Assembly: GCA_009787835.1 (NCBI GenBank)
Contig: WQSN01000013.1
Span: forward strand, 1 to 56,250
Reading direction: 5' to 3'
DNA from: Treponema sp.
GTDB lineage: Bacteria; Spirochaetota; Spirochaetia; Treponematales; Breznakiellaceae
Length of the DNA stretch: 56,250 nt
The notes under the pieces were generated by a model. That model saw only the letters and a program-made list of their open reading frames with translations, ran no database searches and was not told where the DNA came from. The translations under genes and the position numbers were made by a program. Shown piece after piece: positions 45,537 to 54,112 of this stretch (position 1 is the first letter of the stretch; the number at the start of each line of letters is the position of its first letter).

Positions 45537-47717
45537 TTAAGATCTGCGCTGATTGTTATTGTTCCGCGGACGCTCATCCCTTCTTACTCCCCTGTTTTCC
45601 TTTTCAGGTTCGGCGCCATTGGGATCAATCGCGTCAATATAAGAGAGGTTAAACCTGCCCATTTTATCAATTTCAGTCAGTTTTACGGGAATCTGCTGCC
45701 CTTCTTTCAAAACATCTGTTACCAGAGCAATCCGCTGCCTTGAAAGTTTGCTTATATGCACCAGCCCTTCCTTTCCCGGAAGAATTTCAACAAACGCGCC
45801 GAAATCCATTATGCGTTTAACAACGCCTTCATAAATCCTGCCCACTTCCGGATCGGAAGCAACGCCCATTACGGCGATCTTCGCGTCTTCCGCGTCCTTT
45901 GTGTTTTTACCGAAAATTGTAACAGTGCCGTCGTCTTCTGTATTTATTCTGACAGAGTACTGTTCGCACAGAGCCTTGATATTCTTTCCGCCCGGACCAA
46001 TAAGCGCGCCAATCTTGTCAATGTCGATCCGCAGGGTAACAATCTTGGGAGCGTATTCGCTGATTGCTTCCGCTGGCTTGTCTATACATTGATTCATGAT
46101 TGAAAGGATATGCAATCTGCCCCTCTTTGCCTGATCGAGGGCTTTCCGCATAATTTCTGAGCTTACGCCCGCGATTTTAATATCCATCTGAAAACCTGTG
46201 ATGCCGTCAGCGGTTCCCGCGACTTTAAAATCCATGTCTCCCAGATGATCTTCTTCGCCCAAAATGTCAGATAACACAGCGAACCTGCCGCCTGGACCCG
46301 CTTTCCCTTCTGTGATGAGTCCCATCGCGATACCGGCTACAGGTTTTTTCATCGGAACGCCGGCGTGAAGCATGGAAAGAGTGCCGCCGCAGACTGAAGC
46401 CATCGAAGATGAGCCGTTGGATTCCATTATTTCTGAAACAACTCTTACCGTATAGGGAAAATCGTCTTTTGACGGAACCATCGCCTTTAAAGAACGCTGC
46501 GCAAGGTTTCCATGCCCAATCTCGCGGCGGCCTGTTCCCATCCTGCCAACCTCGCCCACAGAATAGGGAGGGAAGTTATAGTGCAGCATGAAATTTTCCC
46601 GTTTGTCGCCTTCAATATCATCGTATATCTGTTCATCAAAAACTGTTCCTAAAGTTGTAACAACCAGCGCCTGAGTTTCACCCCGCGTAAAAAGAGCGGA
46701 ACCATGAGTACGCTGCAGGATATTTGTTTCGCAGGTAATATTGCGGATATCTTCAAGCCCGCGTCCGTCTACGCGTTTACCGTTATTTAGAATGGAAGTG
46801 CGTAATATTTCGTATTGCATATCTTCAAATAACGCGTAAAAAAGCTTTTTCTGTTTGTCATCCGCGGAAAGAGGCTCTGCATACTGATCTTCAAATTCTT
46901 TCATTACAGCTTTTATACCGTCGTACCTTTCCTGCTTGGTTGGCAGAAAACATACCTTTTCCAGTTTCGGATAAGCTGCACTGCGGATAGCTTCTCCGTT
47001 TTCAAGCGCGGCGTTCAGTTCATTTAAGGGGAGTTTTGGTATTCCGGCAAGTTCCCGCAGTTTTTCCTGTAAATCGCAGAAATCGCAGATCATGGCATGA
47101 GCTTTATCAAGCGCCTCGATCATCAATTCTTCGCTTACCTCTTTAGCGCCGCCTTCTACCATGGTTATGCCGTCTTTTGTTCCGGCAACCACAATTTCCA
47201 GAGTGGATTTTTCTATTTGTTCATAGGTTGGATTTACAACAAGCGCGCCATCTACCTGACAAACCCTGACCCCAGCGACAGGGCCGTTAAAGGGGATGTC
47301 TGAAATATGAACTGCTGCGGATGAGGCGATTATCGCAAGAATATCAGGAGGATTCACCTGATCTGTTGAAAGTGTCGTAGGTATAAGCTGAATTTCGCGC
47401 CCAAAACTTTTATTAAAGAGGGGACGCATGGGCCTGTCGATAAGACGGGATACAAGTATCTCCTTGTCCTTCGGGCGGCTTTCTCTTTTTATAAATCCGC
47501 CGGGAATCTTTCCCGCGGCATAGTATTTTTCGTTATATTCGACTGTAAGCGGCACATAATCAAGGCCTTCAACTGTTTCCGATGACGAACAGACAGTAGC
47601 GATTACCGCCGAACCCGCGTATTGCGCAAAAACAGAACCATTAGCCTGTTTCGCGATTCTTCCGGTTTCAAGAACTAAATCCTTGCCGGCTATAGAGAGT
47701 GTTACTTTATGCATCAT
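45537..47717 (-). CDS. pnp: Polyribonucleotide nucleotidyltransferase
   Basis: PNPase is a 3'-to-5' phosphorolytic exoribonuclease. Two RNase PH-like domains are seen (residues about 10-230 and 310-545; QALVVTTLGT and GRREIGHGNLAQRSL), then a KH domain (IGALIGPGGKNIKALCE) and an S1 domain (GAFVEILPGKEGLVHISKLS). 726 residues, with an Arg/Asn-rich tail. ATG 47717 overlaps the rpsO stop; the second Met codon is equally possible. Confidence 0.97.
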   Translation of the reverse strand: MMHKVTLSIAGKDLVLETGRIAKQANGSVFAQYAGSAVIATVCSSSETVEGLDYVPLTVEYNEKYYAAGKIPGGFIKRESRPKDKEILVSRLIDRPMRPLFNKSFGREIQLIPTTLSTDQVNPPDILAIIASSAAVHISDIPFNGPVAGVRVCQVDGALVVNPTYEQIEKSTLEIVVAGTKDGITMVEGGAKEVSEELMIEALDKAHAMICDFCDLQEKLRELAGIPKLPLNELNAALENGEAIRSAAYPKLEKVCFLPTKQERYDGIKAVMKEFEDQYAEPLSADDKQKKLFYALFEDMQYEILRTSILNNGKRVDGRGLEDIRNITCETNILQRTHGSALFTRGETQALVVTTLGTVFDEQIYDDIEGDKRENFMLHYNFPPYSVGEVGRMGTGRREIGHGNLAQRSLKAMVPSKDDFPYTVRVVSEIMESNGSSSMASVCGGTLSMLHAGVPMKKPVAGIAMGLITEGKAGPGGRFAVLSDILGEEDHLGDMDFKVAGTADGITGFQMDIKIAGVSSEIMRKALDQAKRGRLHILSIMNQCIDKPAEAISEYAPKIVTLRIDIDKIGALIGPGGKNIKALCEQYSVRINTEDDGTVTIFGKNTKDAEDAKIAVMGVASDPEVGRIYEGVVKRIMDFGAFVEILPGKEGLVHISKLSRQRIALVTDVLKEGQQIPVKLTEIDKMGRFNLSYIDAIDPNGAEPEKENRGVRRDERPRNNNNQRRS

Positions 47718-47986
47718 TATTTACGCAGTCCCAACTCTTTAATCAGTTTACGGTATCCTTCCAGATTGGTCCTTTGAATGTATTTAAGCATTCTCCTGCG
47801 CTGTCCAACCAGCATCAGACGCCCTCTTTGACCTGACATATCCTTTTTGAACTGCTTACAATGTTCTGTAAGCTGATTGATTCGTTCAGTAAGCAGAGCA
47901 ATCTGAACTTCCGTGGCGCCTGTATCCTTTTCGTTTTTACCGAATTTTGTAACGATGGATGCTACGCTTTCTTTACTTAATGCCAT
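47717..47986 (-). CDS. rpsO: 30S ribosomal protein S15
   Basis: 89 residues, the standard S15 length. LTERINQLTEHCKQFKKD and GLRKLVGQRRRML-type GQRRRMLKYI motif (RGRLMLVGQRRRML) are present. AGGAG precedes the ATG. The rpsO-pnp pair is common in bacteria; autoregulation by S15 is known elsewhere, and a palindrome is in the leader here. Confidence 0.97.
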   Translation of the reverse strand: MALSKESVASIVTKFGKNEKDTGATEVQIALLTERINQLTEHCKQFKKDMSGQRGRLMLVGQRRRMLKYIQRTNLEGYRKLIKELGLRK

Positions 47987-48029
47987 ATATTTTTTCTCCT
48001 AATTGGGTACTGTCTTAAAAGCAGTTTAT

Positions 48030-48051
48030 CTGTAATGCGTCCGCATTATAG
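48030..48051. repeat. Palindrome in the rpsO leader
   Basis: CTGTAATGCG (48030-48039), TC, CGCATTATAG (48042-48051): arms pair with one G-U. The same core, CTATAATGTG-TC-CACATTATAG, is the final hairpin downstream of rlmN (7611-7632). The conserved TATAATG...CATTATA with a TC loop suggests a dispersed repeat family rather than chance. Confidence 0.7.
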
Positions 48052-48095
48052 GCATACTCTGTTTCATTTGATATTGGCATAAACAGGGGGAAGTG

Positions 48096-48743
48096 TCAAC
48101 GCCTGCTGCGTTCCTGCTCAATGGTGGTAATCTCATCGTGGCCCGGGTATACGCGGATATTACCGTCCATTTTGTAAAGACGATTTAAACTATTAATTAT
48201 ATCATTTTCATCGCCGCCGGGAAGGTCTGTGCGGCCGTAAGCGCCCTTAAAGAGAGTATCACCTGAAAAAAGCACACTCTCTTCCCTGTCCCAGAAAGCT
48301 ATGCTGCCCCTGGTGTGTCCCGGAAGATGAAGGACAGTAAAAGGGCCTATTGTATCTGCTTCATCCAGAAGATGATCCGGCGGCGGCATATTTTTCCATA
48401 ACGCGTCAATAAAGTACGAATTACCCATGGCGGCTTTGATACTCAGAATGTGAGCCTTATATGCTTCAGGGCCAAGGTATTCGCTGTCCAGACGGTGAAT
48501 GGCGATTTCCGGTACCGGATTAAAAGCGCCGGCAAGATCCGGTATTGCCGCTATATGGTCAAAATGTCCGTGTGTGAGTAAAATATACTTTGGGACAAGC
48601 TTGTTTTTACCGAGAGCGGCAATGATTTTTTCCGCTTCATCGCCCGGATCGATTACAGCGGCTGATGATTCATCAATTTTATATATCCAGCAATTTGTTG
48701 AAATTGCGCCTACAATTATGCGTATGATGTTATTTTTCAGCAT
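48096..48743 (-). CDS. MBL fold metallo-hydrolase
   Basis: Glyoxalase-II-like metallo-beta-lactamase fold, 215 residues. Zinc motif H58-G-H60-F-D62-H63 (THGHFDH), then LPGHTRGSIAFW, LFSGDTLFKGAYGRTDLPGG and YPGHDEIT. Substrate not determinable. There is no ribosome site: on this strand a TATTAT (48750-48755) ends 6 bases before the ATG with a TGGAAA -35 at 17 bases. The divergent membrane protein has its ribosome site immediately upstream. Confidence 0.87.
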   Translation of the reverse strand: MLKNNIIRIIVGAISTNCWIYKIDESSAAVIDPGDEAEKIIAALGKNKLVPKYILLTHGHFDHIAAIPDLAGAFNPVPEIAIHRLDSEYLGPEAYKAHILSIKAAMGNSYFIDALWKNMPPPDHLLDEADTIGPFTVLHLPGHTRGSIAFWDREESVLFSGDTLFKGAYGRTDLPGGDENDIINSLNRLYKMDGNIRVYPGHDEITTIEQERSRR

Positions 48744-48757
48744 AGGAGGATAATAAC

Positions 48758-49987
48758 ACGTTAGGTTCTTATTTTCCAGATATATTTATAATTGTAGCGG
48801 TTTTTTACGGGCTGCTTCCCATCGCGGGCGCTTTTTTCAGCAGGTACAGATGGAGCCTTTTCAGGAAACAGTTTGACGATCTGCGCCTTGCGCCGCTTTT
48901 GGATTACCGCCAGTACCGGCAGATGGGTAACAGCCTGCCCGCCGAAGAGAGCCAAACGGTTTTCCGTTTTACGGGAGAAATTGAATCGATAACTGACGGC
49001 CACACGCTTTGGGTAAGGGGTGAAAATCTTACGGTTCCCGTATCATTAATTAAAACAAAATGCTGGCTTTTGCCCATTAATGAGGGCGAAGGAGTTCCGG
49101 AAGCGCCGGAAAAACTAAACTGGAACCGTGTTTCAACATTGTCTGAAGGAGCCAAGGTATATATAGGCGGTCTTTTAAAAATGCGGGATAACAGGCTGAC
49201 TTTTATTTCGAATAACGAAAGGCAGCTTATGGTAATATTTTACAACTGCCCCGACCCGGATCTGACAGACGGAATTATCCGCGCGGCAAGAACGCGCAAT
49301 GAGTACTGGAACAGCTTCACTCCGGTGCCGCTTGCTTTGGGAGCCCTTGTGCTGATTTATATCGCGGCCTCATTCCTTAACAGACCGGCCTTCAGCATTA
49401 CAGTAATTACCGCGTTAGCCGCAATTTTTGTGCCTGTTTATCCCATATTCCCCCCGGGCCTCCTTCTAACGGTTTTATACAGGCGTTTATCATGGCAGGC
49501 AAGAAGGTACAGGGCTTACTGGGACCTTGCGCGGCTTCCATTAAGTTATCTGCCGCCTGGCAGCAAAAACGCCATCCTGAGCACAGGAGAAAAATACGGC
49601 TCTGTGGAATTAAACGCATTTACATCCGAAGCTCCGCCGCCGCAAACACCGCCTCTAGAGCATGAAGCCAGCGCCCAGGATACATTGACAAAAACAGCGT
49701 TAGACGAAATTCCATTTTTAATACCGGAAATTACTGAAATACGGAAGAAATCGCGCATGTATATATTCGGCGTGCTAAATGAAAATTCCCTTCTGCCGCA
49801 AAAGTCAAAAGATCCGTTTGTCAGTTTCGGCATCCTTCCTGATTCGCCCCAGCGCCTTGTACGCCGTTATGCGCTAATAGCTTCTTCCCTGGAAATAGCG
49901 GCATGGATTGTACTCCTTCTTGGCATAACCATAAATGTTATTTTTATTTTTATGATTCTATTCGTGTTTGGGATAATATCTTTTTAA
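48758..49987 (+). CDS. Hypothetical membrane protein with apparent non-standard start codon
   Basis: The frame is open from just after the TAG at 48743-48745, but no ATG, GTG or TTG precedes 48899 (TTG), which would cut off the first membrane helix. A perfect AGGAGG (48744-48749) lies 8 bases before ACG at 48758. From ACG the protein starts LGSYFPDIFIIVAVFYGLLP, a good membrane helix. About 409 residues; further helices at the middle and C-terminus. No family recognised. It could alternatively be a degraded start codon. Confidence 0.65.
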   Translation, partial: TLGSYFPDIFIIVAVFYGLLPIAGAFFSRYRWSLFRKQFDDLRLAPLLDYRQYRQMGNSLPAEESQTVFRFTGEIESITDGHTLWVRGENLTVPVSLIKTKCWLLPINEGEGVPEAPEKLNWNRVSTLSEGAKVYIGGLLKMRDNRLTFISNNERQLMVIFYNCPDPDLTDGIIRAARTRNEYWNSFTPVPLALGALVLIYIAASFLNRPAFSITVITALAAIFVPVYPIFPPGLLLTVLYRRLSWQARRYRAYWDLARLPLSYLPPGSKNAILSTGEKYGSVELNAFTSEAPPPQTPPLEHEASAQDTLTKTALDEIPFLIPEITEIRKKSRMYIFGVLNENSLLPQKSKDPFVSFGILPDSPQRLVRRYALIASSLEIAAWIVLLLGITINVIFIFMILFVFGIISF

Positions 49988-50005
49988 ATTGAATATATAA
50001 AACGA

Positions 50006-50563
50006 TTATTTATTATCAGCTAACTCTTCGCTGTTTTTCATTTTGGCGAAATTGACCGTTAAAGTCCTGCCCCGGAAACGGGTGCTGTTCAGCGTTTCAA
50101 TGATTTCATCGGCTTTTGTGTCCCGAACCTGGACAAAGGAATAATTATCTAAAATACGAATAATGCCGATATCTTCTTTTAACGCGGAAGTCTTAGAGGT
50201 GATAAAGGCCGCCAGCTCGCGCGGGTACAGGCGGCGGTTTTTTCCAATGCTGAAAAAGAGGCGTTTTGATTCATCTTCAGGCAAAGCCGCGTCAGCGTCC
50301 GCGAATCTATCAGGTTTCTCAATTTTTTCAATTTTGCTTTCCTGCTGGATGATGTTCCTGTTGTTATCAGGCGCGGGACAAGTCTCTTTCAGATCATAAT
50401 TCATTAAGAGCCAGGCTGCCGCCCACGATCTTTTAAAAAGTGAAATATTATTTTTATATAATTTATGATACTCTCTCAGCAAAACGACATCAGTGTCGCC
50501 CTGCATTTTGTCAAGAATTTCTTTCAGTTTTTTTTCGGCTCTTTCCCTGTCAAACTGCGCCAT
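50006..50563 (-). CDS. DbpA RNA-binding domain protein
   Basis: This 185-residue protein has a C-terminal DbpA/CsdA-type RNA-binding domain (about residues 105-178: LFFSIGKNRRLYPRELAAFI, IRILDNYSFVQVRDTKADEII). In DEAD-box helicases this domain targets rRNA. Here no helicase domain is present; the N-terminal 90 residues are helical and charged. It may be a stand-alone rRNA-binding protein. It converges with the membrane protein gene and is divergent from valS. Confidence 0.8.
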   Translation of the reverse strand: MAQFDRERAEKKLKEILDKMQGDTDVVLLREYHKLYKNNISLFKRSWAAAWLLMNYDLKETCPAPDNNRNIIQQESKIEKIEKPDRFADADAALPEDESKRLFFSIGKNRRLYPRELAAFITSKTSALKEDIGIIRILDNYSFVQVRDTKADEIIETLNSTRFRGRTLTVNFAKMKNSEELADNK

Positions 50564-50682
50564 TCAAGCACCCTATCAATAGTTTTGGTTAGTATGACAT
50601 GTTTCAGAGTATTTTACAATAGATTTCATCTGAAAGCCATATTTCGTAAATGCTCAAATAAAATTAAATTACGCGCTTTTAG

Positions 50683-50711
50683 TTGAATAAAAATGTCTAA
50701 AAAAGTATATT
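50683..50711 (+). promoter_or_regulatory. Predicted promoter of valS (leaderless)
   Basis: TTGAAT (50683-50688), 17-base spacer, TATATT (50706-50711). The -10 ends 9 bases before the valS ATG. No ribosome site is present. Confidence 0.6.
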
Positions 50712-50720
50712 ATTTTATAA

Positions 50721-53546
50721 ATGAAGTCTATTGAGTTAAATAAATCCTACGACCCAAAATCATTTGAGGACCGTATCTATGCTTTATGGAAAGAATCCGG
50801 AGCTTTTTCGCCGGATTCAAATAAGGATAACAATGAACCTCCGTTTGTTATTGTGATTCCGCCTCCAAATGTTACAGGAGTACTGCATCTTGGACATGGA
50901 TTAAATAACAGTTTACAGGATATTATTGTCCGTTTTCACCGAATGCGGGGCGCGCCTGCCTTATGGGTGCCGGGCACTGATCACGCGGGCATCGCCACGC
51001 AGAATGTTGTTGAACGAAAACTAAAGGCTCAGGGAAAAAGCCGCCGCGAACTGGGCAGGGAAAAATTTCTTGAAGAAACATGGAAGGTAAAAAATGAGCA
51101 TCACGCGATAATCACAAAACAGCTTGAAAAAATCGGCGCCAGCGTGGACTGGAAACGCGAACGCTTCACAATGGACGAAGGTCTTTCACGGGCGGTTCGG
51201 GAAGTATTCGTAACTCTTTATGAGCGCGACCTTCTTTATAAAGGTAACTATCTTGTTAACTGGTGCACTTCCTGCGGGACAGCCCTTTCCGATGACGAAG
51301 TTGAACATGAAGAAACCACTGGAAAGATGTACCGCATCCGCTACTTCCTGACAGGCGATAAGGAAAAATATATCGAAATCGCCACAACGCGCCCTGAGAC
51401 ATTGTTCGGCGATACAGCCGTAACCGTTAACCCTGAAGATGAACGTTATACCCATCTTAAAGGTGTTACATTCCGACTGCCGTTGACAGAACGGGACATT
51501 CCTCTCGTTTTTGATTCTTATGTTGATAAGACTTTCGGAACAGGAGCGCTAAAAACCACTCCCGCTCATGATACCAATGACTGGGAACTTGGCAAAAAAC
51601 ATAATTTACCTGTTATTAATATTCTGAACAGCGACGGAACGCTTAACAATGAAGTGCCGGAAAAATACCGCGGGCTTCCGGTTTTAAAAGCGCGGCAGAT
51701 TGTGCTTGAAGATTTAAAATCAGGCGGATGGCTTGCGCATGAAGATGCCATCAATCATTCAACCGGGCGCTGTTACCGCTGCAATACGGTAATTGAGCCG
51801 TTCCTTTCCGAACAGTGGTTTGTAAGAATGAAACCGTTAGCTGAAAAAGCCCTTGCCTGCTGGCAGCGCGGTGAAATTATTTTCTATCCCAAAAAATGGG
51901 AGAACACCTACAAACACTGGATGGAAAACATCAGGGACTGGTGCGTCAGCCGCCAGCTCTGGTGGGGCCACCGCATTCCGGCATGGACATGCCAAAGCTG
52001 CGGCAAACTCACGGTTTCACGTAACGATTTAAAAACATGCCCGGACTGCGGAAGCGCAAATATTGAACAGGACAGCGATGTTCTTGACACATGGTTTTCA
52101 AGCTGGTTATGGCCTTTCAGCACTTTGGGCTGGGTTGGAAATATGAATACATTGGAACAGGGGAGTAGGGAGTCGGGAATCGGGAATCGGGATTGTTGTC
52201 CGAAAGAGAATATTGAAAGCAACACCTCATGCCCGCAATCATCCCTCCCCACTCCCCACTCCCCACTCCCCACTCCCGATCTTGATCGCTACTACCCCAC
52301 CACCGCTCTTATAACGGCTTATGAGATCATCTTCTTCTGGGTCGCAAGAATGATAATGGCAGGTCTTGAGTTTACAGGCAAAGCTCCGTTCAGGGATATT
52401 TTTATCCACGGACTTGTGCGCGACAAGCAGGGCCGCAAAATGAGCAAATCACTTGGCAACGGACTTGATCCCCTGGAACTGGTGGATGAGTTCGGAGCTG
52501 ACGCGATGAAGTTTACGCTCGCTTTCCTGTGCGCTCAGGGACATGATGTGCTGGCGGATAAGGATTCATTTAAATTAGGATCCAGGTTCGCAAATAAGGT
52601 ATGGAACGCAAGCCGTTATATTCTGATGAATCTTGAAGGACGGAAAATAATTGAAAACCCGCAATTGATTTCCGCTGATAAATGGATATATTCACGCCTT
52701 AACAACGCCGCAAAAAAAATAAGCGAAGCGTTTCTCTCCTACAATTTTTATGACGCGGCTCAGACTTCATATGAATATTTCTGGAATGATTTCTGCGACT
52801 GGTATGTGGAAGCGACAAAACTGTCTACAAAAAGCGGCGATGAGGCTGAAAAAGACCGTTCCACAACCGTGCTATTGGATGTACTCGCCCAATCATTAAA
52901 ATTGCTTCATCCGCTGCTGCCGTTTGTTACAGAAGAAATTTATCAAAAACTGCCCATTGTACAAACAACAGATTATAAAGAGCAAAAAACAAAGCTGCTT
53001 ATATGCGCAAAGTATCCTGTCTATGATGAGAAACTTTATGATGCGCGGGCGGAACGGGATTTCGCAGCGCTTCAGTCTCTGACAACAATGGCGCGTACTC
53101 TGCGCAGCGAGTGCGGCATTACCCCTGATAAAAAACTGCGCGTAATGGTACGCGCTGGCGCGGAAACGGAAAAACCGTTTAAAGAGAATGAAGGCCTGAT
53201 TAAACTCCTGGGCGGTATCGGCGAGCTGAGTGTTGAGAACGCTTCAGTCGCTGCGGAGCGTCCCGCAGGTTCCATCGGAATTGCAGGTAACGGTTTTGAG
53301 GTGTTTGTGTTTGTGGCGGAAGCGGTTGATACAGCAGCATTAAGAAAAAAGTTCTCAAATGATCTTGAACGGGATCAAAAATACATCGAAGGGCTGCGCG
53401 CAAAGCTGTCCAATGAGCAATTTATTAATAACGCTCCACAGCAGCTTGTCGCGGAACAAAGAGCCAAGCTTGAAGAAGCGATAAGGCGCACGGAAAAATT
53501 TACTGATTACTTTAACAGCCTTGCGGGGAACAATGATGGACACTGA
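50721..53546 (+). CDS. valS: Valyl-tRNA synthetase with repeat-derived insertion
   Basis: Class I synthetase charging tRNA-Val. HIGH-type HLGH (56-59), editing domain about 200-335, KMSKS (573-577), anticodon-binding domain and C-terminal coiled coil are all present; 941 residues. Residues about 474-520, between the conserved WPFSTLGW and DLDRYYPT, are an in-frame insertion encoded by inverted heptamer repeats (52160-52280). The enzyme is presumably functional since it is the only valS in the window and has no frameshift. Confidence 0.95.
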   Translation: MKSIELNKSYDPKSFEDRIYALWKESGAFSPDSNKDNNEPPFVIVIPPPNVTGVLHLGHGLNNSLQDIIVRFHRMRGAPALWVPGTDHAGIATQNVVERKLKAQGKSRRELGREKFLEETWKVKNEHHAIITKQLEKIGASVDWKRERFTMDEGLSRAVREVFVTLYERDLLYKGNYLVNWCTSCGTALSDDEVEHEETTGKMYRIRYFLTGDKEKYIEIATTRPETLFGDTAVTVNPEDERYTHLKGVTFRLPLTERDIPLVFDSYVDKTFGTGALKTTPAHDTNDWELGKKHNLPVINILNSDGTLNNEVPEKYRGLPVLKARQIVLEDLKSGGWLAHEDAINHSTGRCYRCNTVIEPFLSEQWFVRMKPLAEKALACWQRGEIIFYPKKWENTYKHWMENIRDWCVSRQLWWGHRIPAWTCQSCGKLTVSRNDLKTCPDCGSANIEQDSDVLDTWFSSWLWPFSTLGWVGNMNTLEQGSRESGIGNRDCCPKENIESNTSCPQSSLPTPHSPLPTPDLDRYYPTTALITAYEIIFFWVARMIMAGLEFTGKAPFRDIFIHGLVRDKQGRKMSKSLGNGLDPLELVDEFGADAMKFTLAFLCAQGHDVLADKDSFKLGSRFANKVWNASRYILMNLEGRKIIENPQLISADKWIYSRLNNAAKKISEAFLSYNFYDAAQTSYEYFWNDFCDWYVEATKLSTKSGDEAEKDRSTTVLLDVLAQSLKLLHPLLPFVTEEIYQKLPIVQTTDYKEQKTKLLICAKYPVYDEKLYDARAERDFAALQSLTTMARTLRSECGITPDKKLRVMVRAGAETEKPFKENEGLIKLLGGIGELSVENASVAAERPAGSIGIAGNGFEVFVFVAEAVDTAALRKKFSNDLERDQKYIEGLRAKLSNEQFINNAPQQLVAEQRAKLEEAIRRTEKFTDYFNSLAGNNDGH
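52160..52280. repeat. Heptamer-repeat-flanked insertion inside valS
   Basis: The left arm has five heptamers: GGGGAGT, AGGGAGT, CGGGAAT twice, CGGGATT (52160-52194). The right arm has ACTCCCC three times then ACTCCCG (52251-52278). The arms are approximate reverse complements around a 56-base centre. The insertion is in frame. Similar heptamers occur in priA. Confidence 0.85.
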
Positions 53547-54099
53547 GCAGACTGATAAATTAAGCGGAACGCGCCTGGCCCCGTACATACAGGTTGCCAC
53601 ATACCTTATCGGCAAGTCGCGCGAAGGGGGCGGCAATATGTTCCGCCACCAGCTTGATACAATGGCTATCCTGATTGATTACAAATATATAGATACGGTT
53701 CTGCTTAAAGCTTCCATTGTTCATGACATACTGGAAGACATTCCGGATTTTAACCACAATGTCCTTTTGTCAATTGATTATGAAAGTTATTCAGTCTACA
53801 ATTTGGTGCTGGAAGTCTCACGCCGCAACGGAGAGACTAAACCTGAATTTCTTACCCGCATCCGGAACACCGGTTCAGAAAAAGCAAAAATCCTGAAAGT
53901 AGCGGATCGAATATCAAACATGATTGCACTTGGTTTTGTAAACGATTTAAAATTTATCGAACGCTATATCAGCGAAACCGAACACTATGTTCTGCCGCTC
54001 GCGGCCGAAGTTAACAATGATATGCTGATAGAACTAAAAGATCTTGTAAACTCAAGGCGAAAACTCCTGGAAGATTTCCGTAATTTAAACGGCAGTTGA
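53533..54099 (+). CDS. HD-domain protein, RelA/SpoT hydrolase-like
   Basis: This 188-residue protein has the HD motif set of (p)ppGpp hydrolases: H39 (MFRHQLD), H64-D65 with E68-D69 (VHDILED), and D125 (KVADRISNM). There is no synthetase, TGS or ACT domain, so it resembles a small alarmone hydrolase (MESH1-type). Substrate is not proven. Start 53533 or 53536 (GGGG before both); it overlaps the valS end by 14 bases, and dxs follows 13 bases after its stop. Confidence 0.75.
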   Translation: MMDTEQTDKLSGTRLAPYIQVATYLIGKSREGGGNMFRHQLDTMAILIDYKYIDTVLLKASIVHDILEDIPDFNHNVLLSIDYESYSVYNLVLEVSRRNGETKPEFLTRIRNTGSEKAKILKVADRISNMIALGFVNDLKFIERYISETEHYVLPLAAEVNNDMLIELKDLVNSRRKLLEDFRNLNGS

Positions 54100-54112
54100 T
54101 TTTTATACAATA

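Noticed and set aside
52160-52280. CRISPR array
   Set aside because: The short repeats in valS are 7-base units without spacers of regular size and lie in a coding frame.
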